Assembly: GCF_001640805.2 (NCBI RefSeq)
Contig: NC_066852.1
Coordinates: 13,480,194-13,544,193, forward strand
Direction: 5' to 3'
DNA length: 64,000 nucleotides
Source: Lates calcarifer
Lineage: Eukaryota > Chordata > Actinopteri > Centropomidae
Each line of letters starts with the position of its first letter. Within the stretch, counting starts at the first letter, position 1. The translations under genes were made by a program, and so were the position numbers. Shown here one piece after another: positions 56,115-64,000 of the stretch. The notes below the pieces were generated by a model, which ran no database searches, was not told the DNA's origin, and saw only the letters and a list, made by a program, of their open reading frames with translations.

Positions 56115-57000
56115 CTGGGCAACACCCGTGGTGCGGGCTTGTCCGGATGTGTGGCGTGGAACTCCCTTATTAATGCCGGATCCAGGATAGCAGCGGTGGG
56201 AACCCAGCTGCGCTCCTCCGGCCCATACCCCTCCCAATCCACCAGGTACTGGAAGCCCCGCCCCCTCCGCCGGACATGAAGGAGGCGGTTGATAGTATAT
56301 GCCGGCGCTCCGTCGATGATCTGCGGAGGGGGCGGAGCGGGGGCCGGAGGTTGCAGTGGGTCGCCGAGGTGGGGCTTGAGCTGGGACACATGGAAGACGG
56401 GGTGGACCTTCATGGAGGGGGGAAGGTCCAGCTTGAGGACCACCGGATTGACCACCTCCAGGATGCGGAAAGGGCCGATGTACCGGGGAGCTAGTTTCCT
56501 GGAGGTGGCCTGCAGGGGGAGGTTCCTGGTGGACAGCCACACTGACTGTCCAATCTGGTACTGGGGAGCCAGGGTCCGGTGGCGATCAGCGGTCCGGCGG
56601 TTCTGTTCGGTGGTCCGGAGGAGCGCCTGGCGAGTCCGACGCCAGGTGCGGCGGCAGCGGCGGAGGTGATGCTGAACGGACGGGACCGCGATCTCCTCCT
56701 CCTGGGCCGGGAACAGTGGGGGCAGGTAACCTAGTGAGGCTTCGAAGGGGGAGAGGCCGGTGGCAGCAGAGGTGTGGGTGTTGTGGGCGTATTCAACCCA
56801 GGGAAGCTGCTCCGACCAGGAGGAGGGATCCGCTGCACAGACACACCTGAGCGTGGACTCGAGGTGTTGATTTGCCCGCTCGGTCTGCCCGTTGGTCTGG
56901 GGATGGTAGCCCGAGGAAAGGCTCACTGTGGCTCCCAGCGCCCGGCAGAAGGCCCTCCAGACCCGGGAGGTGAACTGGGGTCCGCGGTCCGCGGTCCAAG
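56115..57000 (-). pseudogene. Retrotransposon integrase C-terminal part and chromodomain
   Basis: The frame starts just after a break near 57000. It contains the second catalytic Asp ([10 protein letters not shown]), the catalytic Glu ([12 protein letters not shown]), a GPF/Y-like segment ([10 protein letters not shown]), then [13 protein letters not shown] and a chromodomain ([17 protein letters not shown]). Because of the deletion at 56114/56115 the normal stop is lost and the frame runs on into LTR sequence until 56048. The chromodomain probably targets integration to marked chromatin, as in other chromoviruses. Confidence 0.88.
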
Positions 57001-58214
57001 GGGATACCATGGAGACGAAACACATGGGTGACGAGGAGTTGGGCTGTCTCGGAGGCTGAGGGGAGCTTGGGGAGAGGGACAAAATGAACAGATTTAGAAA
57101 AGCGATCGATGATGGTGAGGATGATGGTGTTACCATGGGAGCGGGGCAAACCAGAAACAAAGTCCAAGGCTATGTGAGACCAGGGTCTGGAGGGCACGGG
57201 CAGGGGGCGCAGGAGTCCAGCCGGTGGGCGGTGTGAGGCCTTTCCCCGGACACAGACCGAGCAGGCTGCCACGAAACGCTGAGCATCCTCTTCAATAGTG
57301 GGCCACCAGAAGAACCGCCGGAGGAGATGCAGGGTCCGGGAGAGTCCGGGGTGACAGGACCGGCGGGAGGAGTGAGCCCACTGGAGGACGGCGGAACGGG
57401 CTACCTGGGGAACAAAAGCCCGGTTAGGGGGGCCGTTACCTGGGTCAGGGTCCGTGCGGAGTCCCTCCTGGATTTGGCTCTGGAGTTCCCAGGTAACGGC
57501 CCCGAGCACCCGGAAGGGCGACACGATGGTGGCTGGAGAGGGTATGTCCTCGTCGGGAGAGTGCTGGCGGGACAGCGCATCAGGCTTAGCGTTGCGGGTT
57601 CCTGGTCTGAAAGTCAATATAAAATTAAAACGGGTGAAAAACAGCTGCCAGCGTGCCTGGCGGGAGTTGAGCCGCTTGGCGGACTGGATGTAGGAGAGAT
57701 TTTTGTGGTCTGTCCACACTACGAATGGCTGTTCCGCCCCCTCTAGCCAGTGTCGCCACTCCTCCAGTGCCAGCTTCACCGCCAGGAGCTCTCTGTTCCC
57801 CACATCATAGTTCCGCTCTGCCGGGGACAGTCGGCGGGAGAAGAAGGCGCAGGGGTGGAGCTTGCCATCCTCCTCGGCGCGCTGGGACAGGACGGCCCCC
57901 ACCCCGGAGTCTGAGGCGTCTACCTCTACTATAAACTGTCTAGAGGGATCAGGCTGGGTCAGGATAGGGGCGGTGGAAAATAGAGTTTTTAGTTTTAGGA
58001 ACGCCGCCTCAGCCGGGGGAGACCAATGAAAGGGCTTAGCAGGAGAGGTGAGCTGGGTGAGCGGGGAGGCGAGCTGGCTATAGTTCCGGATGAACCTCCG
58101 GTAAGGGTTAGCGAAGCCCAGGAACTGTTGGAGCTTGCGCCGGGTGGAGGGACGGGGCCACTCCACCACCGCCTTGACCTTCTCGGGGTCGGCCAGGATT
58201 TGTCCTGGACCCAC
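57000..58214 (-). pseudogene. Retrotransposon RT thumb, RNase H and integrase N-terminal part
   Basis: One continuous frame encodes the RT connection ([16 protein letters not shown]), RNase H ([14 protein letters not shown], then [20 protein letters not shown] and WTDHKNL), the integrase zinc-binding H-H-C-C region (CHPG ... CSVC) and the first catalytic Asp (ALDFVSGLP). It loses register near 56990-57000 at a doubled CCGCGGT unit, after HGIPLD. A second register change separates it from the RT core near 58250. Confidence 0.88.
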
Positions 58215-59090
58215 ACAGAACCCCAGGAAGCTGACGGTGGTGGAGTGGAAGAGGCACTTCTCAGCTGATTCTCCAGGAGCCGCTGGAGAACAGAGCGGAC
58301 ATGGACCTGGTGGGCTTCAAGGGTGGGGGAAAACACGAGGATATCGTCAAGGTACACGAAGACGAAGTGATTGAGGAAGTCCCGGAGGACGTCATTAATC
58401 AGGTGCTGGAACACCGCGGGCGCGTTGGTTAAGCCGAAGGGCATCACGAGATACTCGAAGTGGCCGAGGGGGGTATTAAACCCCGTTTTCCACTCGTCCC
58501 CCTCCAGAATTCGGACCAGATGGTATGCGTTACGCAGGTCTAGTTTAGTGATTCAGGAGGGGGAGCGGGTACTTATTGCGCACGGTGATGCGGTTCAAAC
58601 CCCGGAAGTCTATGCATGGCCGAAGAGAGCCGTCCTTCTTCCCCACGAAGAAGAACCCGGCCCCCAGAGGAGAAGAAGAGGGCCGGATGAGACCCGCGGC
58701 GAGAGACTCTCGGATATACTGCTCCATTGACTCCCTCTCGGGCCGCGACAAGCTGTACAGCTTGCTGGAGGGGAATGACGCGCCCGGGAGGAGGTCAATG
58801 GAGCAGTCGTACGGCCGGTGAGGGGGGAGTGACGTGGCGCGGTGCTTGCAGAAGACGGGTGCGAGGTCGTGATACTCGGGGGGCACAGAACTGAGGTCGG
58901 AGGGATCCGGGACTGGAGCGGCCACGCCAGGCGCCGGTGGAAGCGCCGACTGTAAACAGACAGCGTGGCACATGGCGCTCCAGCCCAGCACCCGACCCCC
59001 CGCCAGTCTATGTGGGGATTGTGGAGCTGGAACCAAGGGAACCACAGGATCACCGAAGTGGAGGAAGTGGAGAGGATAAAACAAAAACAA
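58215..59090 (-). pseudogene. Retrotransposon reverse transcriptase core
   Basis: Fingers and palm motifs are recognisable: [41 protein letters not shown], then [11 protein letters not shown] (motif A, 58515-58548), MPFGLTNAP, and the active site YLDD at 58343-58354. A frame break with an apparent loss of about a dozen codons lies between KYPLPLLN and TKLDL (near 58552). Another frame change occurs at the T/C-rich tract near 59080, upstream of the RT domain. Confidence 0.85.
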
Positions 59091-59790
59091 AAAAAAAACG
59101 GAGGTGTTCGCGGTGATTGCCAGAAACTATAACTTCTAGAGGAGGAGTGTAATGGGTGACGTGGGCAAGGCGGTGACCATCAAGTGCGGTGACGACTAGG
59201 GGGACTTCCAGGGGTTCGGGGGGGTATGCGATTCTTAGCGCACCAGGCCGCCTCCACAAAGTTCCCATCAGCTCCGGAGTCTAGAAGAGCAGAGACACAT
59301 AAAGAAGACTGGGCAAAATTAATAGTGAGAGGCAGGACCAACCAGGATTTATTCTTACTTAGAGTATTGCTCACCACTAACCTCGGCACTAGGGGTAAGC
59401 CCGGCCTTTTGGGCGGACCGGGCAGGCAGACATGAAATGACCAGGGGCACCACAGTAAATGCACCGACCTTCCCTGACCCGTGACTCTCTCCCCTCCGGG
59501 GTGAGGCGTGCCCTGCCCAGCTGCATGGGCTCACAGGGGTCGGGGGATAATCCACGCTCCCCGTCAGGGGCCGTGGAAGACCGGAGACGCCGAGGAGGGG
59601 GGGGCCGGTGGAGCCGGCCGACTGCTGGAGGTGGCGTGCCTCTCCCTCCGCCTCCACAAAGTTCCCATCAGCTCCGGAGTCTAGAAGAGCAGAGACACAT
59701 AAAGAAGACTGGGCAAAATTAATAGTGAGAGGCAGGACCAACCAGGATTTATTCTTACTTAGAGTATTGCTCACCACTAACCTCGGCACT
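59050..59790 (-). pseudogene. Retrotransposon protease region, duplicated
   Basis: The aspartic protease motif LLDSGADGNFV is present twice, with the DSG codons at 59673-59681 and 59273-59281, because of the 400-bp tandem duplication. After the first copy the frame passes back into gag sequence in the wrong register. After the second copy it is broken near 59215 at a run of seven G. The frame overlaps the end of gag, as expected for a gag-pol frameshift design, though the natural signal cannot be told from damage. Confidence 0.8.
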
Positions 59791-60050
59791 AGGGGTAAGC
59801 CCGGCCTTTTGGGCGGACCGGGCAGGCAGACATGAAATGACCAGGGGCACCACAGTAAATGCACCGACCTTCCCTGACCCGTGACTCTCTCCCCTCCGGG
59901 GTGAGGCGTGCCCTGCCCAGCTGCATGGGCTCACAGGGGTCGGGGGATAATCCACGCTCCCCGTCAGGGGCCGTGGAAGACCGGAGACGCCGAGGAGGGG
60001 GGGGCCGGTGGAGCCGGCCGACTGCTGGAGGTGGCGTGCCTCTCCCTCCG
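59251..60050. repeat. Perfect 400-bp tandem duplication inside gag-pol
   Basis: Bases 59251-59650 are identical to 59651-60050 by eye over the whole unit. Each unit contains the gag zinc knuckle and the protease active site. The unit is bounded by the short homology CCGCCTC (59248 and 60048). 400 is not a multiple of three, so the duplication shifts the frame. Confidence 0.95.
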
Positions 60051-60747
60051 CCTCTCCCGGAGGCGGTTGTCCAGGCGCACCGCGAGGGATACGAGGGCGT
60101 CCAGCGTCGGCGGTTCGTCCCGGGCGGCGAGCTCATCCTTGAGCCGCTCGGCGAGTCCCCGAATGAAGATGCCCCGAAGGGCGGATTCGTCCCACCCGGT
60201 CTCCGCAGCCAGGATCCGGAACTCCACCGCGTAGTCTGCCACCGACCGGGTCCCCCTAAGAGAGGGCGAGGAGGCGCTGGGCGACATTGCCGGCGTGGTC
60301 GGGCAAGTCAAACACCGCACGGAACAGAGTCAGGAAGTCGTTGAGGGAGCGAGTGCTCCAGGGTCTCTGGGAACCCTCTGCCTCTGCCCAGGCGAGGGCG
60401 CGTCCCTGTAGCAGCCCGACCACATAGCTGATCTTTTTGTGCTCGGTGTCATAACACAGCGGCTTGAGGGCGAAGACGTTTTGGCACTGGAGCAGGAAGC
60501 CTCGACAATTCCCCAGGGTGCCGTCGTAGACCTCGGGGTGAGGTAGGCGGGGTTCAGGGGAGCGTGAAGCAGTGGCCACGGCCGGGAGAACCGCCGCGGC
60601 AGCGGACAGCTCGTTGAGCTTCGTGTGGAGGTGTTGGTTCTCAGTCTGCAGCAGGGAGAGGGCCTGCTCATGCTGGCGAAGGCAAGCGCTCTGCTGTAGG
60701 ATGAATTCTCTCAGGTCCACCCCGGTGGGATTGTCCGCTGAGTCCAT
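59789..60747 (-). pseudogene. Retrotransposon gag polyprotein
   Basis: The frame starts at ATG 60745-60747, only 18 bases after the 5' LTR. A predicted coiled-coil-like N terminus (QQSACLRQHEQALSLLQ) is followed by a retrotransposon capsid domain (YDGTLGNCRGFLLQC ... YVVGLLQGRALAWAEA). A frame break near 60256-60262 is followed by [21 protein letters not shown] and an Arg-rich segment. A second break lies near a run of eight G at about 59997-60004. The zinc knuckle CIYCGAPGHFMSAC (C-x2-C-x4-H-x4-C) follows at about 59823-59865. It would package element RNA if intact. Confidence 0.87.
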
Positions 60748-60765
60748 TCTGTTGGCCAGTTCTTC
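60748..60765 (-). other. Very short leader / primer-binding region
   Basis: Only eighteen bases separate the 5' LTR end (CTTCATAACA on the - strand) from the gag ATG. In element orientation they read GAAGAACTGGCCAACAGA. A canonical tRNA primer site starting TGG directly at the LTR end is not present; TGG appears nine bases in. Confidence 0.6.
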
Positions 60766-61456
60766 TGTTATGAAGCGCCTTGGCGCTGAAAAAGGGAGGA
60801 CTCAAAGATGCGGATTCACCAGGGCGTTTTATTGTCCAAAGAAAACAAGGAGCCAAAAGGGCTGGGGAAGAACACAAAGAGGCCGCCGAAAGAGCGGTGG
60901 GTCTGGCAGGGTCTGGGTCCGTGACTAGAGCGGGGCCCGGGGAATAGCGCAGGTAGAAGGCAGACGAGGGAAGCCGGGAGGACGGGCTGGAGCTCGAGAG
61001 CCAGGACGACCAGGCAGGGACCAGGGGAACAGGAGGAACGACACAGGAGAGACCACGTGAGCGACCTGGAGCACAGGGAGAGCACACAAGAGAGACAGGG
61101 CGAGGAAACAGCCAGGGACCCAAGGGAGGCACAGCGGTGTGGAAACACGCTAGGGACGAGAAACGGGGGAGCAGCTGGAGGAGTTAGAACAGCCTGGAGC
61201 TTCTGGCATGATCAGTGGTGAACTGCAATGAAGAACTGGCGAGGAAGGGAAAACAGAGGGCAGGTTAAATAGGGAGAGTGGTGAGGGGAAAGTGGAGACA
61301 GGTGTGGGAGGCTGCGCAGGTGTGACTGGTCGTCGCTACTCAGAGAACTCAACCTCCGGCTCCGCCTCCCAGCCTGCAGCAAACGAGAAAAGAACACAAA
61401 ACAGAAAATAATCCCTGAACCCACCCCGATGCGGCCCCAGCTGCCGCATCATGACA
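60766..61456 (-). repeat. 5' LTR, complete (691 bp)
   Basis: In element orientation it starts TGTCATGATGCGGC and ends GCTTCATAACA, so it has the usual TG...CA ends. A TATTTAA box (- strand) lies near 61264-61272 and AATAAA at 60828-60833, which places U3 at the high-coordinate side. The U3 end carries an 8-bp perfect inverted repeat (61428-61435 and 61443-61450) around AGCTGGG. Confidence 0.92.
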
Positions 61457-61560
61457 GTACCCCCCCCTTAACGACTGCCTCTCGGCAGTCGCCAATGTCA
61501 GCTGGGCAACACCCGTGGTCCGGGCTTGTCCGGATGTGTGGCGTGGAACTCCCTTATTAA
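61457..61560 (-). repeat. Displaced 3' internal fragment with polypurine tract
   Basis: Bases 61501-61560 match the integrase C-terminal coding end at 56115-56172 with one visible difference and keep the natural pol stop (TGA). They are followed in element direction by a hairpin (61472-61491) and a polypurine tract of AA plus eight G (61460-61469), directly before the full LTR. This segment belongs before a 3' LTR but here lies outside the 5' LTR. Confidence 0.85.
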
Positions 61561-61577
61561 GCTGCCGCATCATGACA
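61560..61577 (-). repeat. 18-bp LTR terminus at the outer element end
   Basis: The bases are identical to 61439-61456, the terminus of the full LTR, and are directly followed by the CAATG duplication. They are the true outer end of the inserted DNA. Confidence 0.85.
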
Positions 61578-61582
61578 CAATG
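61578..61582. repeat. Target site duplication CAATG (right)
   Basis: It matches 55597-55601 and directly follows the outer LTR terminus. Confidence 0.85.
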
Positions 61583-64000
61583 ACCCAACTACACACCAAA
61601 GATGTTGCAGCTTGATTACAGCTGTACACACCAACAAAATAAATTTGACAAAATGACAAGAGTAACCCTATGATTTATAAGTCAGTGGTCACCCATGTAC
61701 ATTTATATTTATAAATATATTATACTGCTGTTTATATTTTAAACACTGAGTGAACATACTGCATTATGTTAGAGTTCACTTAGTGTAATTACTATAGACA
61801 GAGTTTGGTGAGTGACACACTGATTAATATCTGGACCATACATGTGATACAGTTGCTATAAGTGTGTTGCATTCACTACCCCAGATAGTTGGGTAATCTC
61901 AGAGGCACCAAATACATTAATGCAAAAGTAGGTCATATTAATAATGCCACACAACTCCATTATCAAATTCTCTGAGTATGGAAAATCATCTCACAAGTAT
62001 GAAACCATCCCTGCCTCAAAATGTATTTATTTCTCATTATTGTTTCCCATGTAAATAACCTACAGCCAAATTTCATTAGTTGATGTTATTGTTTAGTTTT
62101 ATAAACTTTGTTAGTCGTGCTTCATTACTGGCAGAGCCTAAAAATGATGGTACCAGTTTGTCTCTCGGACACTGTGGTTCACAGTGAGACACTGCATTTA
62201 ACTGATCAGACTACAGTGGTACCCGTATTAGTCCCCAAAGAATGGTTCCTAATGATTTTGGTGGACATATGATGGTTCTTTAAGCCTCACAATCAGCTGA
62301 AAATGTCTTTAATTTAGATTTAATTTCCTGTTGGATATTGATGGCACAGTGACTGTTATTTTTCACTGAGCCTTTCCGCTGGCATTGACATGAAATTTCT
62401 CTTGTCATCCCTGAGCTTTCCTCTAGCTCCATCCTCAGGCCAACATATCACCCCTATCAACTACAAATCTCATTCTCTAAACAGCAGATTCAGCACATTA
62501 AACTTTGACTTATATAAATCCAGGCACATACTTCTTGTTCCACCCTGAGGCCAAACTATTTTTATAGCTTTCCTGGTGAAGCTGTAAAGGTATAAAAGTT
62601 AATTACTACATGTGCTTTCTTTTTCTCTTGCCGTCTGTGTGCATACACTACATGTAGCATGTGTGTCTATGTGTGTGTGGTGCATGTGTGTGTGTGTGTG
62701 TGTGCGTTCCTTTCCACATAGTGCAGATGTCTCAGCTTAGAGACTGCGATTGCTTTGGGCAATGGGCTGTTAACAAAATATTCAGCCCAATTTTCTCTGT
62801 GATGATTTACAGCGTTATTGATAGCTGAAGCAATTCAATGGGAAGTTTCAGTTATTCATGAAATTTTAAAAGTCAGATAAAGTGAGACAACTCCTACATC
62901 ACTTTTTCCAGGTGCTGTGCCAATGTTACACATTCCAAAATTAATGTCGCCATCACATATCATTCAGACTGTAATTATGACAAACCAAGTGAGAGTAAGA
63001 GAATTTCTGACAGCTACAATTTGTCTCACTTAGTGAAAAGAATTACAGGAGTATCTACAAGTTGGTGGGAAAATGGCTGAAAAGCCACCATCGCTAGCTG
63101 TTACATTGATACTGAATATCAACTCTAACACAACTAACACACGAGAAGGGGCTACATTGTTTGTCAGTATCTGGTTTCAGTTGTTAGTGAATTTTTACAG
63201 ATATGTAACACAAGTGCTTATTTAGGCTTTTTATGTGGTGTGACAACAAGACTAACGTGGAGGTACACTCTTGGAATAATGTGTCAGTGCTCCCGAGTTA
63301 TAACAGGAGGATTTGTCATTTTCCTCATTCGGCATGAACTAGCAGGAACTGTTAACTTTCTGCTACACTACCTTTGCAATGTAAAATTAGTGCATTTCTG
63401 CAGTAGGTTTTTTGCGTGTTTGACGCCGTCTTTATAAATGTGCAAATGTGAAACATTTCTCTGGCACATCATTACTTAAAATATTTGTTTTCTGGGAGCA
63501 AAAGACATACCTGTTTAAACTGGTAAGGTATGTAGGTCGGAGGAATCTTTGCACTGTGGCATGTGTCTGCCTGCACTGGTCTGCGTCCAACTCATTACAC
63601 TAATTCATCTAATCAGCGCTGCTGGATTCATATTTGAATCCGTGCAGCGGAGACAGGATCCTGCAGAGAGTCGAGAGCTCAGTCTTGTAACCAACCTACA
63701 TGAAAGTGACAAAGACATCAGAATTACAGACAAACCTAATTGTTCTGAAAAGGTTTTAAACTGTGCAGTTTAATTCAGCTCATTATCTTTGTACAAGGGA
63801 TCATGCATCCAAAAACTTAGCAGTACAAAAGTGCACTCCAGTATACTTCAGTCATGGTAGTTTGACCAAACATTCAACGTACGCTGTGGCTCCTGGCAGA
63901 AATCATTTCTTGGTCTATGGGTGACGGATAACTTCATCCAGTCTGCTGTTGGTTTTGGCTCCTCTGTTGTTGTTGTTGTTTTGCTTCAATTCATCAGTGA
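61583..64000. other. Gene-free stretch at the window end
   Basis: No exon or RNA gene was recognised. A short GT run lies at 62685-62703. Bases 62740-63000 are repeat-poor, with ATTA-type cores, and could be a conserved non-coding element. Small frames at 63240 and 63549 have no family likeness. Confidence 0.45.

Larger units (their letters stand above)
55602..61577 (-). mobile_element. Ty3/gypsy chromovirus LTR retrotransposon, defective
   Basis: This 5976-bp element is read on the - strand and flanked by CAATG on both sides. In element order it has: an 18-bp LTR terminus, a displaced 3' internal piece with polypurine tract, a full 5' LTR (691 bp), gag with a zinc knuckle, protease, reverse transcriptase, RNase H, integrase, chromodomain, and a truncated 3' LTR. 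The order PR-RT-RH-IN and the C-terminal chromodomain define it as a chromovirus. There is no envelope gene. It is clearly GC-richer than its surroundings. The coding region is interrupted by several frameshifts, a 400-bp tandem duplication and a gap in RT, so this copy cannot make its own proteins. LTR similarity of about 99% indicates a recent insertion. Confidence 0.95.

Noticed and set aside
61212..61588. Separate small gene at the right end of the retrotransposon
   Set aside because: The frames run through LTR and the displaced integrase end in changing registers and have no start or domain of their own.

Overview
The window reads as nuclear DNA of a ray-finned fish, probably a spiny-rayed teleost. 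Three intron-containing genes encode vertebrate proteins with short introns (about 80-1200 bp). The background is AT-rich and full of CA/GT microsatellites, and there is a chromodomain-bearing Ty3/gypsy retrotransposon. The species call is an inference from gene content and style. No prokaryotic, CRISPR, rRNA or tRNA feature was seen.

Layout. Bases 1-620 are CpG-rich and hold a candidate first exon with a clean splice donor. From about 620 to 36,000 I find no gene I can defend: simple repeats, remnants of two dispersed repeat families, and several stretches that look like conserved regulatory DNA (TAAT/ATTA-rich, repeat-poor). From 36,118 to 53,869 three genes lie head to tail on the + strand: wasf3 (WAVE3, an actin-nucleation promoter), atp6v1a (catalytic A subunit of the V-ATPase) and zdhhc23 (a DHHC palmitoyltransferase). 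For each one I rebuilt the full exon chain. All introns are GT-AG, all phases match, and predicted lengths are 470, 617 and 402 residues, close to the mammalian proteins.

From 55,602 to 61,577 a GC-rich Ty3/gypsy chromovirus lies on the - strand, flanked by the 5-bp target duplication CAATG. Its LTRs differ at only about five of 513 compared positions, yet gag-pol is broken by several frameshifts, a missing piece of reverse transcriptase, a perfect 400-bp tandem duplication and rearranged ends. The last 2.4 kb shows no gene.

The three genes act in different parts of the cell (actin cortex, acidic organelles, Golgi/plasma membrane) and share no known pathway; their adjacency is a matter of synteny. 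I found no evidence of a wholly new biological system. The most interesting signals are a zero-length recursive-splice motif in the last atp6v1a intron, an exon of wasf3 that begins with a splice-donor sequence, a TG repeat abutting a zdhhc23 acceptor, and the unusual architecture of the retrotransposon.
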